Shown piece by piece: positions 32,838 through 41,043 of a stretch of DNA of 64,000 bases; position 1 is the first letter of the stretch, and every line of letters starts with the position of its first letter. Location of the stretch: contig CAKTNP010000001.1 in NCBI GenBank assembly GCA_934589155.1, positions 1 through 64,000 on the forward strand. Reading direction: 5' to 3'. The position numbers and the translations under genes are program-made. Below the pieces are notes generated by a model, which saw only the letters and a list, made by a program, of their open reading frames with translations, ran no database searches and was not told where the DNA came from. The DNA is from an uncultured Oscillospiraceae bacterium. GTDB lineage: Bacteria > Bacillota > Clostridia > Oscillospirales > Oscillospiraceae.

Positions 32838-35790
32838 TGTTCTATCTGAAAAAGAATACCAAAAGTTCTTTCTGGAACGATTAAAGGAAGATGGCTATGA
32901 AATCTGGCCTCAGACCAACTATGATCGGATGTATGCCATTGATCGTCAATCCCTGTTTCGCTTCTTGAACGCAACCCAGCCGCAGACCATGATTGCACTG
33001 AATAAGATTTATAAAGACCAGACAGAAGAAACCATCGTCAGTGCCATCAATGCGGAGGAAACAAAGGTACGGGGAAGCCGTCTGTCTGTATTAAAGCATG
33101 GTATCGATATTTCCAATGTCCACCTGGACTTGATGTATACCAGACCCGCCACAAACTTCAATCCGCAATTATTAAAGCTCTACCAGCAGAATATTTTCTC
33201 CGCTTCCGAGGAGGTCTGGGCAAGTGACGAAGAACGGATTGATGTGGTTCTCTTTCTGAATGGCCTAGCCATTATGACATTTGAACTGAAATGCAATCCC
33301 GCTGGACAGTCCTACAAAGACGCAATCCTCCAGTATCGAAAAGACAGGAACCCTAAAACCCGCCTATTCCGCTTTAAGGCTGGTGCGCTGGTTTGCTTTG
33401 CCATGGACTTGGAGCAGGTGCATATGACCACCAAGCTGGACAAGGAAGCCACTTACTTCCTGCCATTCAACCAGGGCTGTGGGGAGGGCATTTATGCAGG
33501 AGCAGGGAATCCGCTATATGAGGATAAATTCAGCGTATCCTACATGTGGGAAAGCATTTTGCAAAAGAATAGTGTTCTTGAAATTATCTCAAAGTTCATG
33601 TTTATTGAGGTTAAGGAAAAGAAAGATACCAAAAAGGTTCAGGAAACCGTTATCTTCCCCAGATACCATCAGCTTGATGTGATCCGCAAAATTCTGGCAG
33701 ATGTTAAGGTAAACCACACCAGTCAGAACTATCTATTGCAGCACTCTGCTGGTTCTGGAAAGACCAATGAAATAGCATGGCTGTCCCACCGTCTTGCTTC
33801 TCTCCATGATGATAATGACCAGATTATCTTTGATAATATCATCATTTGCACGGACCGTGTTGTGGTTGACCGTCAGCTTCAGCAAGCCGTTATGGGCATT
33901 GAACACAAGTCAGGTTTAATCCGTGTTATGGATGAAAAATGCACCTCTGCGGACTTGGCCTATGCCTTGAACGGCAATACTAAAATTATTGGCACAACCA
34001 TTCAGAAGTTTCCGTTTGTGCTGGATTCCGTAAAGAATTTAAGGACAAAGAAATTTGCGGTTATTATTGATGAAAGTCATTCTTCTACCGCTGGCAAGAC
34101 AATGGCAGCAGTTACAAAGGCACTTGGTTCTGGAGATATGGAAAATGCGGACACAGAGGATATGATTACCGATGAGATCCGCCGTCACGGAAAACAAGCC
34201 AATATTTCCATGTTTGGATTCACCGCTACCCCGAAACCCACAACCTTGCAGCTATTCGGGCGCAGAAACGCCAGAGGGCAGACAGAAGCCTTTCATATCT
34301 ACTCCATGAAACAGGCCATTGAAGAAGGCTTCATCCTGGATGTGTTGCAAAATTACATAACCTATAAGACCTATTACACCCTAAATAAATCCATCGAGGA
34401 TGACCCTACCCTGCAAACCAACGCCGCCAAACGGCAAATTGCACGGTTTGTAGACCTGCATGAAACCAATATTAACCAACGAATTGAAGTGATTGTAGAG
34501 CATTTCCGCACCAGCGTTATGCAGGAATTGGGTGGCCAAGCGAAAGCAATGGTTATCACCGCTTCCCGTGACGCTGCTGTAAAGTACCGTCAAGCACTCG
34601 AAGATTATGTAGATAGAAAGGGCTATAAGGGAATTCATGCGCTGGTCGCATTCTCTGGAAAAGTGACCATTGACGGCACAGAATACACCGAAACTGGTAT
34701 GAACGGCATCCCCGAAAAAAATCTGCCTGATGAATTCGATACTGACAATTATCAGGTACTTTTGGTAGCCGATAAATACCAAACTGGGTTTGACCAGAAA
34801 AAACTCTGCGCCATGTACATTCTGAAAAAGCTAAGTGGGGTCAATGCGGTGCAAACGCTATCCAGATTGAATAGAATTTGTCCCCCCTATGACAAGAAAA
34901 CCTTTATCCTGGACTTTGTAAATGACTACAAGGACATGGAGAAAGCCTTTTCCACCTACTATACCACAACGCTGCTTGCAAATACGGTATCCCCTCAAAG
35001 CGTTTACGATATGGAAGCAAAGCTGGACGGTTACTACTTCCTTGACCCCATGGATGTAGACGATTACAGCAAAATTGTGTATTCTGGGGATACCTCTGGC
35101 CGAGCCATTCAGAAAACCAGATTCTTACTGGCAAAGGCAAAGCGGAATATCGAAAACAACTTTGATCCAGAAGAACAGAAGCAAATTGCAATGGAAATCC
35201 GTCATTTCCTGCGCTGCTATGAATTCTTGCTGCAAGCATCCTGTTTTGAGGATGTGGAACTCCACAAAAAATATATCTTCCTGGACGGTCTGGCAGCACA
35301 CTTGAAAGAAAATGCGACTGGCACTGGTTTTGACCTAAAAGGCAAAATTCAGGCATATGGTTTTGTCCAGAAAAAGGAAGACGAACACAAAAAGCCATTC
35401 AAGAAGTCTGATCCTATCGTGAAATTACCTACCGCAGATCAAATTGTGCTTACCCCAGCAAAGGAAGAAAAGCTATCCCAGATTATTGCCGAAATCAACA
35501 GCAGAACTGGCAAGAATTATGATAGTGATGTTGCCGTAAAAGCCATGCTCCAAATTCGGGATATTCTTTTGAAATCCGATAAATTGAAGACCAGTGCAAA
35601 GAACAACTCCGTCAAAGATTTTGAATTTGCCTATTTTGATGGAATTGACGATGCGCTCATTGAAGGATTGTCCCAAAATCAGGACTTCTTCACGCTGCTA
35701 TTACAAAATGATGAAATCAAGCGGGAAGTCCTTGGTATTTTCACTGATAATGTGTACGAAACCTTAAAGGAGGCGGCATCCAATGGCTAA
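32830..35790 (+). CDS. hsdR: Type I restriction endonuclease subunit (HsdR)
   Basis: This 986-residue motor-nuclease has an N-terminal PD-(D/E)xK domain (RIDVVLFLNGLAIMTFELK at about residues 136-154, with Asp, Glu and Lys) and a superfamily 2 translocase: Walker A HSAGSGKT near 310, motif II IIDESHSS near 413, motif III FGFTATPKPT, and motif VI LSRLNRICP. It translocates DNA and cuts unmethylated targets. The start overlaps hsdS by 8 bp, and its own stop overlaps the next small gene by 8 bp, so the operon is tightly coupled. Confidence 0.92.
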   Translation: MNNVLSEKEYQKFFLERLKEDGYEIWPQTNYDRMYAIDRQSLFRFLNATQPQTMIALNKIYKDQTEETIVSAINAEETKVRGSRLSVLKHGIDISNVHLDLMYTRPATNFNPQLLKLYQQNIFSASEEVWASDEERIDVVLFLNGLAIMTFELKCNPAGQSYKDAILQYRKDRNPKTRLFRFKAGALVCFAMDLEQVHMTTKLDKEATYFLPFNQGCGEGIYAGAGNPLYEDKFSVSYMWESILQKNSVLEIISKFMFIEVKEKKDTKKVQETVIFPRYHQLDVIRKILADVKVNHTSQNYLLQHSAGSGKTNEIAWLSHRLASLHDDNDQIIFDNIIICTDRVVVDRQLQQAVMGIEHKSGLIRVMDEKCTSADLAYALNGNTKIIGTTIQKFPFVLDSVKNLRTKKFAVIIDESHSSTAGKTMAAVTKALGSGDMENADTEDMITDEIRRHGKQANISMFGFTATPKPTTLQLFGRRNARGQTEAFHIYSMKQAIEEGFILDVLQNYITYKTYYTLNKSIEDDPTLQTNAAKRQIARFVDLHETNINQRIEVIVEHFRTSVMQELGGQAKAMVITASRDAAVKYRQALEDYVDRKGYKGIHALVAFSGKVTIDGTEYTETGMNGIPEKNLPDEFDTDNYQVLLVADKYQTGFDQKKLCAMYILKKLSGVNAVQTLSRLNRICPPYDKKTFILDFVNDYKDMEKAFSTYYTTTLLANTVSPQSVYDMEAKLDGYYFLDPMDVDDYSKIVYSGDTSGRAIQKTRFLLAKAKRNIENNFDPEEQKQIAMEIRHFLRCYEFLLQASCFEDVELHKKYIFLDGLAAHLKENATGTGFDLKGKIQAYGFVQKKEDEHKKPFKKSDPIVKLPTADQIVLTPAKEEKLSQIIAEINSRTGKNYDSDVAVKAMLQIRDILLKSDKLKTSAKNNSVKDFEFAYFDGIDDALIEGLSQNQDFFTLLLQNDEIKREVLGIFTDNVYETLKEAASNG

Positions 35791-35965
35791 AAAGCAAAAA
35801 GAATCCAAACCTTGCAGCCTACGAATGGATGCTGAATTATTCAAGCGTCTGGACGCATTTTGCCAGAAAACAGGTATCTCCAAGACAGCAGTTTTTGAAA
35901 AAGGCGCAACTGCGTTTATGGACAATTACAATGAGCGGATGAACAATAATTTACCGAAAGCATAA
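35783..35965 (+). CDS. Ribbon-helix-helix protein coupled to hsdR
   Basis: This 60-residue protein (SLRMDAELFKRLDAFCQKTG then ISKTAVFEKGATAFMDNY) fits a ribbon-helix-helix fold, with the strand at about residues 11-16 and two helices. AAAGGAGGC SD lies within hsdR. It ends the operon before a strong terminator. It may autoregulate the restriction operon, possibly through the dyad at 28494-28521, or act as an antitoxin; neither is shown. Confidence 0.75.
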   Translation: MAKKQKESKPCSLRMDAELFKRLDAFCQKTGISKTAVFEKGATAFMDNYNERMNNNLPKA

Positions 35966-35971
35966 TAGCGA

Positions 35972-36009
35972 AAAAAGACTGGAACCTGAAATATGGCTCC
36001 AGTCTTTTT
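35972..36009 (+). terminator. Terminator of the restriction operon
   Basis: AAAAAGACTGGA (35972-35983) pairs perfectly with TCCAGTCTTTTT (35998-36009). Confidence 0.9.
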
Positions 36010-36060
36010 AGATGAATTTCTTTTATAATGGTATCCGTTCTTGTAGCTTCTTTCAAAATT

Positions 36061-36308
36061 TGAGATGAAAATGGGTAAAAGGGTTTTCGGAAAAATGAGA
36101 TGAAAATGGGTAAAAGGAACCCCCATTTTTGAGACGAAAATGGGTAACATGATACAATCAAAGAGGCCGTGCCACTCCCTACTATAGTAAGTGAAAAATC
36201 ATCGGCTCTCTGATTGTCATTTTTGATTAAGTAGGCTTGAAGTGATTAATGCTCATGGTTTCTTAGTCTATCGACTAGCTGAAAATGAGACGAAAATGGG
36301 TAAAAGGG
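36061..36308. repeat. Four iteron-like repeats next to the Rep-like gene
   Basis: TGAGAYGAAAATGGGTAA recurs at 36061, 36096, 36130 and 36286, three of the copies continuing AAGG. The first three are spaced 35 and 34 bp apart; the fourth is 156 bp further. The second and third are separated by CCCATTTT, which can pair with the motif. Directly repeated sites beside a replication-like gene fit a replication origin. The rest of 35966-36376 holds only terminators. Confidence 0.7.
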
Positions 36309-36326
36309 ATTTTACAGCAACAAAAG

Positions 36327-36361
36327 AAAAGTAGGAGTACTTTAGATTCCCCCTACTTTTT
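36327..36361. terminator. Bidirectional hairpin downstream of the Rep-like gene
   Basis: AAAAGTAGG (36327-36335) pairs with CCTACTTTT (36352-36360); T tracts exist on both strands. Confidence 0.7.
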
Positions 36362-36376
36362 GGCTGGCAGTGTATA

Positions 36377-37306
36377 TTAATAATTCTTCCAAAATTTAAT
36401 TTCATAGTGGTCAACTCTGTTTCCATTCAGCTTTATTTTACTGAATAATTTTCCCGTCTTTTCGTTCGCCATTATATGAAACATCTTTCCTTGATTAACA
36501 ATTTCGAGACCATGCTGTAGATAATTTTCAAGCCGAGTGCGCTTTGTGAAGGTGACTACATCACAGAATGCTTTCCAAATCCTTTCCTTAGTTCCATACC
36601 CCCAGGTTTCAGCATAGTAGGTAAGTAATTCATCAAACTTATCTTGGTCGATTCCTCCACTTTCCAATTGATGATACCATCCTTCCACCGCCTCTACCAT
36701 ATACTTATTGTAATTCCTGTTCTTTTTATCGATATAGCAGTTTTCAAGCATATCCATACTAAAGACCCAATATTTCAGATACATTGTGCGCCAATTCAAT
36801 TGGTAAAAAGTGTGTCCCTTATTTGTTTTTGTGAGAAGTATATAGAAAAGCACCCTATAATCATAAATTGTTTCACAACGAAGCATATCTTCAGCGTCAA
36901 TTCTTGTGTATGCAGAGCAATTTTCGGTTATATTGTACATTTTACATGGACTATGCACCTTTAATATGAATTGCGTTTTATCTTTGCTTGTTCCCTCATA
37001 TGAAAATAATCTATCAGGTGAATTTTCTTCACCAAACAAATCAATGTTCATCTGCCTGTAAATTTTTCTGATTTCTGTAGAAATTCTGTTAGACATTGAA
37101 TAGCCAATTACTTCTGCAAAATCTTGAATATCAATAAAGATTTTTGATGTTTTTCTGTCTGTATAGTCTGTCAAATATTGCTTTCCCCAATAAATTTGAG
37201 TAAATGGGAATAAAAACGCTTTGATACTCCGTAAAGACATCGTTTCTCCAGTTTTAAGCAGCAAATCTGTTGGTACTGCTATTCGTTTGCTTTTCATCTT
37301 TGGCAT
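36377..37306 (-). CDS. Rep-like protein, possible Rep_3-type replication initiator
   Basis: This 309-residue protein is not firmly recognised. It lacks membrane segments and is rich in Tyr, Phe and Asn. A segment IFIDIQDFAEVIGYSM then RISTEIRKIYRQMNIDLF resembles a first winged helix, and DYRVLFYILLTK followed by YQLNWRTMYLKY resembles a second, as in plasmid Rep_3 initiators. Iterons lie just beyond its stop. The ATG at 37306 has AGGGGG upstream; the frame is open for 15 further codons without an SD. It might instead be an unrelated element-specific DNA-binding protein. Confidence 0.6.
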   Translation of the reverse strand: MPKMKSKRIAVPTDLLLKTGETMSLRSIKAFLFPFTQIYWGKQYLTDYTDRKTSKIFIDIQDFAEVIGYSMSNRISTEIRKIYRQMNIDLFGEENSPDRLFSYEGTSKDKTQFILKVHSPCKMYNITENCSAYTRIDAEDMLRCETIYDYRVLFYILLTKTNKGHTFYQLNWRTMYLKYWVFSMDMLENCYIDKKNRNYNKYMVEAVEGWYHQLESGGIDQDKFDELLTYYAETWGYGTKERIWKAFCDVVTFTKRTRLENYLQHGLEIVNQGKMFHIMANEKTGKLFSKIKLNGNRVDHYEIKFWKNY

Positions 37307-37702
37307 AAAAAATCCCCCTATTGATAAATTAATTACCAAATAGAGAGACAAATATAATACCCCTACAAATTATGAAATCGGTATAGTACACCTATAGTTT
37401 AAGTTTCTAGCTGCCACACTTTCCACTTAAAGATGTATGCTCTATTTAGCAATTTACTATATACAAATACCAATTTCCAAACGAAAAAGACAAAATAATT
37501 GCACAGAAAAAATATTTTTCTGTTGTTGTCTTTTTTCTGAAAAATATGAATGTATACTGTGAAATGTATGCTCTATGTTAGTTGAGAGACTGCCACAACC
37601 TTTCATCTAACGGAAAAGGAACGGATTCTTAACTGAGTCCGTTCCTTTTTCATTATCCCCATGGTTAGATTGGTAGGCATAAGATTACCTTAGCCAATAT
37701 TA
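37307..37702. other. AT-rich intergenic region with a 13-bp direct repeat
   Basis: ATGTATGCTCTAT occurs at 37433-37445 and 37564-37576, and CTGCCACA occurs near each copy. The region upstream of the leftward Rep-like gene is otherwise AT-rich and non-coding. A terminator for the leftward ATPase gene lies at 37614-37650. Confidence 0.6.
37614..37650 (-). terminator. Terminator after the ClpX-like ATPase gene
   Basis: AAAAGGAACGGA (37614-37625) is the exact complement of 37638-37649. On the minus strand it ends in TTTT after the leftward gene's stop. Confidence 0.8.
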
Positions 37703-38587
37703 TTAAGCAGACAGCCGATCCAGGCAGCGTTCCCAAACCGCTGACCGAATACTACGGCAACCAAAGTCCGAAGTCATAGCTTTCTGGATGATAGCTCGGA
37801 CTTCGGTGTTTGACAGCTGCACATACCCACAGATCTTTGTGACTTCCGATACAGCTTCTTTTACGGCTCTTTCAAGCACCTTTCGGCTTAGTGGCTTGAA
37901 ATGCAGCACAGTCATAAAGCGGCCTAGCAGCTGCTCACTGCACCCAGCCTGAACCAGCTCCTCTTTGGTAAGGTATGGGGGCTGGTATACTTTAGATTCA
38001 CAGCCACAGTCAAAGCCAATGCACCTAGGCGGGTTTTTCCGCTTTTCCCGCTGTTCTGTGAAAGCACCCATACCGATAAATAATAATTTATCGCAGCTGA
38101 CATGGGTCTCGTCTTTCAAGATAACGGTATCGCCATCCAGCATCTTCAAGAAGTTCTCCTGAGCCGAACGGTGATAGCCTTGGTCTGGGCCAAGCATTAA
38201 TTTATCAATTTCATCAAGGATAATAATGCCACACCCACACCATTCTTGGAGTAATGTTTCATCATCCACAAGAGCGGAAGCCTCTGCACCCTTGTAGCCA
38301 CTGGCAGTGACCTGTGAAGTATCAGCAATGATAACTGGAAATGGAACCACACTTTTTAGCGCATGGGCAAAAGTCGATTTCCCACAGCCAGAAGTACCCT
38401 CAATTAAAAAATGATACTTCTCACCGTTCCCGTAGATCAAATTATAGAAGAACGCAAAAATAAGGGTTGCTGCTTTCAGTATTTCCTTGTCCTGACCCCA
38501 TACCTTTTGCCGTAAATCCATGTACAGCATCTCAGGGGTTACAGTGTCCACCCACTCTTTTACCTCTTTATGAGCATCAATAGCCAT
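37703..38587 (-). CDS. Compact ClpX-like AAA+ ATPase
   Basis: This 294-residue AAA+ protein follows ClpX in order: GQDKEILKAATLIFAFFYNL, Walker [17 protein letters not shown] at about residues 62-77, ADTSQVTASGYKGAEA (ClpX: ADAT.LTEAGYVGED), Walker B GIIILDEIDKLML, a sensor-1 region LLFIGMGAFTEQ, LLGRFMTVLHFKPLS, and a sensor-2-like DFGCRSIRSAV. The zinc-binding N-domain and the IGF loop for ClpP are not visible. It may remodel the element's own initiator or integrase complexes, as ClpX does with MuA and ClpX/ClpA with Rep proteins; this is inference. Confidence 0.82.
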   Translation of the reverse strand: MAIDAHKEVKEWVDTVTPEMLYMDLRQKVWGQDKEILKAATLIFAFFYNLIYGNGEKYHFLIEGTSGCGKSTFAHALKSVVPFPVIIADTSQVTASGYKGAEASALVDDETLLQEWCGCGIIILDEIDKLMLGPDQGYHRSAQENFLKMLDGDTVILKDETHVSCDKLLFIGMGAFTEQREKRKNPPRCIGFDCGCESKVYQPPYLTKEELVQAGCSEQLLGRFMTVLHFKPLSRKVLERAVKEAVSEVTKICGYVQLSNTEVRAIIQKAMTSDFGCRSIRSAVWERCLDRLSA

Positions 38588-38848
38588 GTGATTCCCTCCT
38601 CTAGTGTGATTGTTACATTCTACCTCCAGAGCCAGTAGATCTCAAGGAATTCTATGATGAAAGAGGGGGTGCATCTGTAGAATTTTGCAGCGAACAATTT
38701 GTTGAATTTGCTCGCTATATCAATTAAATTTATGAAATATGCACAAAAGTACGGATTAAATTTCGTCATAATAACGGACAAATAATTTGTCGCTTTTTGA
38801 GCCAAGTCGGCACGTATATCAAAAACCAAAGAAAGGATATACGGTGCT

Positions 38849-39088
38849 ATGAAAGAAAATGAGAAGTTAAGCGAAGTGAAGCAGTCAGAGAAGTTGAGTC
38901 TGATGCCTAGTCAAAAATTTTGTCTCACTGTAGAGGAGGCAGCCGCCTATTTTGAAATTGGGGAAAAGAAAATCCGTAAATTGGCTGAGGAACACCAAGA
39001 CGATGGTATTTTTACAAAGCATGGTGTGAAGCTGCTGATTATCAGGCCAGCGTTTGAAAATTTTATCTTGAGAACTTCACAAATTTGA
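38849..39088 (+). CDS. xis: Excisionase, Tn916 Xis-like
   Basis: This 79-residue protein has the winged-helix excisionase pattern FCLTVEEAAAYFEIGEKKIRKLAEEH and a wing GVKLLIIRPAFENFIL, as in Tn916 Xis. It bends DNA at the element ends and directs the integrase towards excision. An AAAGGATA SD precedes the ATG. It lies 89 nt before the integrase start. The intergenic stretch upstream (38588-38848) carries no recognised gene. Confidence 0.88.
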   Translation: MKENEKLSEVKQSEKLSLMPSQKFCLTVEEAAAYFEIGEKKIRKLAEEHQDDGIFTKHGVKLLIIRPAFENFILRTSQI

Positions 39089-39177
39089 TGGTAAAAAAGT
39101 GGAAATATGCTGAAGAGTGTGGTAAAATAGTGATGTTTATGTTTGGCTCTTCGGCAAGGCAGAAAGGAAGGTTTATT

Positions 39178-40410
39178 TTGAGCCAAAAACGGAGAGACAC
39201 AAAAGGACGCATCCTGAGAGACAACGAACGGCAGCGCACAGACGGCAGCTATGAGTTCCGCTATTTTGGAAGCGATGGTAAAAAGCACTCTGTATATAGT
39301 TGGTGCTTGGTCGCCACTGACAAACCACCAGCTGGAAAACGGAGCAAAGCACCGCTGAGAGAGCTTGAAAAGCAAGTTCAAAAGGACTTGCTGGATGGCA
39401 TTTATACTGCTGGTGGCGGTTTGACAGTCATAGAGCAAGTCGAACGCTACATCCTTACCAAAACAGGCGTAAAGCCAACAACGGAAGCTGGATATAAAAC
39501 GGTTTTGAATGTTCTGAGACAAACCGAATTTGGAGGACGGCGCATCGACTCAATTAAACTCTCCGATGCCAAACTTTTCTTAATCGATATGCAGAAGAAA
39601 GATGGCAAAAGTTTTAGCACAATCCACACTGTCAGAGGTGTACTTCGTCCAGCATTCCAGATGGCGGTGGACGATGACCTTATAAGGAAGAATCCGTTTG
39701 ACTGGCAGCTTGCCTCCGTCCTTGTGGATGATTCCCATACACGGGAGGCAATCAGTAGAGCCGACGAACGCAAATTCCTGAGTTTTGTTGAAGAAGACCC
39801 GCATTTCTGTGAGTACTATGATGCTATCTTCATTCTGCTTCACACAGGGCTTCGTATCTCCGAGCTTTGCGGCCTGACGCTTTCAGATGTGGATTTCCAA
39901 AAGAAGGAGATTTTGATTGACCACCAGCTTCAAAGGAAGCAAGATGGTACTCTGTATGCGGAAACAACAAAGACCGAAAGCGGCGTGCGTACCATTCCCA
40001 TGACAAAGGAAGTATATGAATGCTTCATGCGTGTGGTAAAGTTCAGGGTCACACCGCAGGTGGAGCCGATGGTGGATGGGTACACAGGCTTTGTCTGGCT
40101 GAATTGGAATGCACGAAAAGGCTTGCGGCCTATGGTTGCGATGGACTGGGAACACATCTTCAAGCGCATTGTCACAAAGTACAATTCTATATACAAGGTG
40201 CAGCTTCCGACCATCACACCTCATGTGTGCAGGCACACTTTCTGCTCCAACATGGCGAAAAGCGGTATGAACCCGAAAGTACTTCAGTACCTGATGGGGC
40301 ATTCGGACATCAGTATCACTTTGAATACTTACACGCACCTTGGCTTGGAAGCTGCTAAAGAAGAGCTTGACAGGCTAACTACCCAAGAAAAGGCTATAAA
40401 AAGAGCATGA
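39178..40410 (+). CDS. int: Tyrosine integrase, Tn916 Int type
   Basis: This 410-residue recombinase starts with TTG (SQKRRDTKGRILRDNERQR) behind GAAAGGAAGG, giving an N-terminus and length like Tn916 Int (405 aa); in-frame upstream ATG codons would add non-homologous residues. The N-terminal arm-binding domain is present (YEFRYFGSDGKKHSVYSW). Catalytic residues are Arg in HTGLRISEL, Lys in TTKTESG, HxxR in PHVCRHTF, His in MGHSDISIT and Tyr in LNTYTHLG. It lies about 170 bp from attR and would integrate the element into the CHGNI codons of a phosphatase gene. Confidence 0.92.
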   Translation: MSQKRRDTKGRILRDNERQRTDGSYEFRYFGSDGKKHSVYSWCLVATDKPPAGKRSKAPLRELEKQVQKDLLDGIYTAGGGLTVIEQVERYILTKTGVKPTTEAGYKTVLNVLRQTEFGGRRIDSIKLSDAKLFLIDMQKKDGKSFSTIHTVRGVLRPAFQMAVDDDLIRKNPFDWQLASVLVDDSHTREAISRADERKFLSFVEEDPHFCEYYDAIFILLHTGLRISELCGLTLSDVDFQKKEILIDHQLQRKQDGTLYAETTKTESGVRTIPMTKEVYECFMRVVKFRVTPQVEPMVDGYTGFVWLNWNARKGLRPMVAMDWEHIFKRIVTKYNSIYKVQLPTITPHVCRHTFCSNMAKSGMNPKVLQYLMGHSDISITLNTYTHLGLEAAKEELDRLTTQEKAIKRA

Positions 40411-40416
40411 AAGCCA

Positions 40417-40466
40417 AGTGGTAAATTGCATATGCCAGTGGTATTTTACCACTGGCGCTACCACTT
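40417..40466. repeat. Integrase arm-type sites, right end
   Basis: AGTGGTAAA at 40417-40425, a palindrome of CCAGTGGTA and TACCACTGG (40435-40455, 3-bp centre), and TACCACT at 40459-40465 follow the integrase gene. The motif matches the TTTACCACT pair at the left end. Confidence 0.6.
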
Positions 40467-40570
40467 TTGACGGGAAAGTTATGCCGAGATATGCTTTTCC
40501 AAACCACAGAGCAAAGAACGCACATTTAAGAACATCCCTAGAAAATAGGGAATATTTTGGTATAAGTAGG

Positions 40571-40576
40571 TATAAT
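40571..40576 (+). promoter_or_regulatory. -10-like TATAAT directly before the restored phosphatase start
   Basis: This element-derived hexamer lies 5 bp before the ATG at 40582, so a transcript from it would begin at or near the start codon. No clear -35 or SD is seen. Confidence 0.35.
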
Positions 40577-40581
40577 TTAGT

Positions 40582-41043
40582 ATGGTGAAAATCTTGTTTA
40601 TCTGCCATGGCAATATCTGCCGGTCGCCTATGGCGGAGTATATCATGAAGGACCTGGTGCGCCGCCGGGGGCTGGAGGGCGAGTTTTTCATCGCCTCGGC
40701 GGCGGTGAGCCGGGAGGAGATCGGCAACGATGTGTATCCCCCGGCCCGGCGGTGCCTTTTGTCTCATGGCATCGCCTGCCCCCGGCGGCAGGCGGTGCAG
40801 CTTACGGCGGCAGACTATGAAGTGTATGATTGGATCCTCTATATGGAGGAATATAACCGCTCCGGGCTTCGCAGGATCCTGCCGGAGGACCCGGCGGAGA
40901 AGATACGGCGGCTCCTGAATTTCACGAATCGCCCCCGGGATGTGGAGGACCCCTGGTACACCGGGGATTTTGAGACAGCCTACCGGGACATTCGGGAGGG
41001 CTGCCTGGCATTTTTGAATCATTTGGAGAAAGAGCATGGATAA
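40582..41043 (+). CDS. Low-molecular-weight protein tyrosine phosphatase, 5' end rebuilt by the element
   Basis: This 153-residue phosphatase has the P-loop CHGNICRSP (Cys8, Arg14) and the general-acid motif DPWYTGDF near residue 129. It hydrolyses phosphotyrosine or, in some relatives, arginine or sugar phosphates. The first 12 codons lie on the mobile element and differ from the host's own 5' end at 24355 by three residues, so integration preserves the protein. SD is poor, and the original promoter is now 16 kb away. The DUF2284 gene overlaps its end by 8 bp. Confidence 0.88.
   Translation: MVKILFICHGNICRSPMAEYIMKDLVRRRGLEGEFFIASAAVSREEIGNDVYPPARRCLLSHGIACPRRQAVQLTAADYEVYDWILYMEEYNRSGLRRILPEDPAEKIRRLLNFTNRPRDVEDPWYTGDFETAYRDIREGCLAFLNHLEKEHG
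40600..40617. other. attR, right attachment site of the element
   Basis: ATCTGCCATGGCAATATC matches attL except at two third-codon positions. It lies in codons 7-12 of the phosphatase gene, and host sequence resumes with the CRSP codons. Confidence 0.8.

Larger units (their letters stand above)
24373..40617. mobile_element. 16-kb integrative mobilizable element in a phosphatase gene
   Basis: The element lies between duplicated 18-bp att sites in codons 7-12 of a phosphatase gene. It is AT-richer than the flanks. It encodes Tn916-type Int and Xis at the right end, MobC and a MOBP-like relaxase, a Rep-like protein with iterons, a ClpX-like ATPase, a type I restriction-modification system, a YdbC-like protein and a candidate type I toxin-antitoxin. 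Repeats of TTTACCACT flank both ends. No conjugation-pore or coupling-protein gene is visible, so it is best classed as mobilizable rather than self-transmissible. Confidence 0.88.

Noticed and set aside
36061..36308. CRISPR array or minus-strand small protein in the GAAAATGGGTAA repeats
   Set aside because: Only four irregularly spaced copies exist; the minus-strand frames across them are repetitive shadows without an SD.
39085..39177. Longer N-terminus of the integrase from ATG codons
   Set aside because: Tn916-type integrases start at the SQKRRD/SEKRRD position, and TTG at 39178 has a good SD.
24373..40617. Self-transmissible ICE
   Set aside because: No VirB4, VirD4/TcpA, or other secretion genes are visible; only mobilization genes are present.
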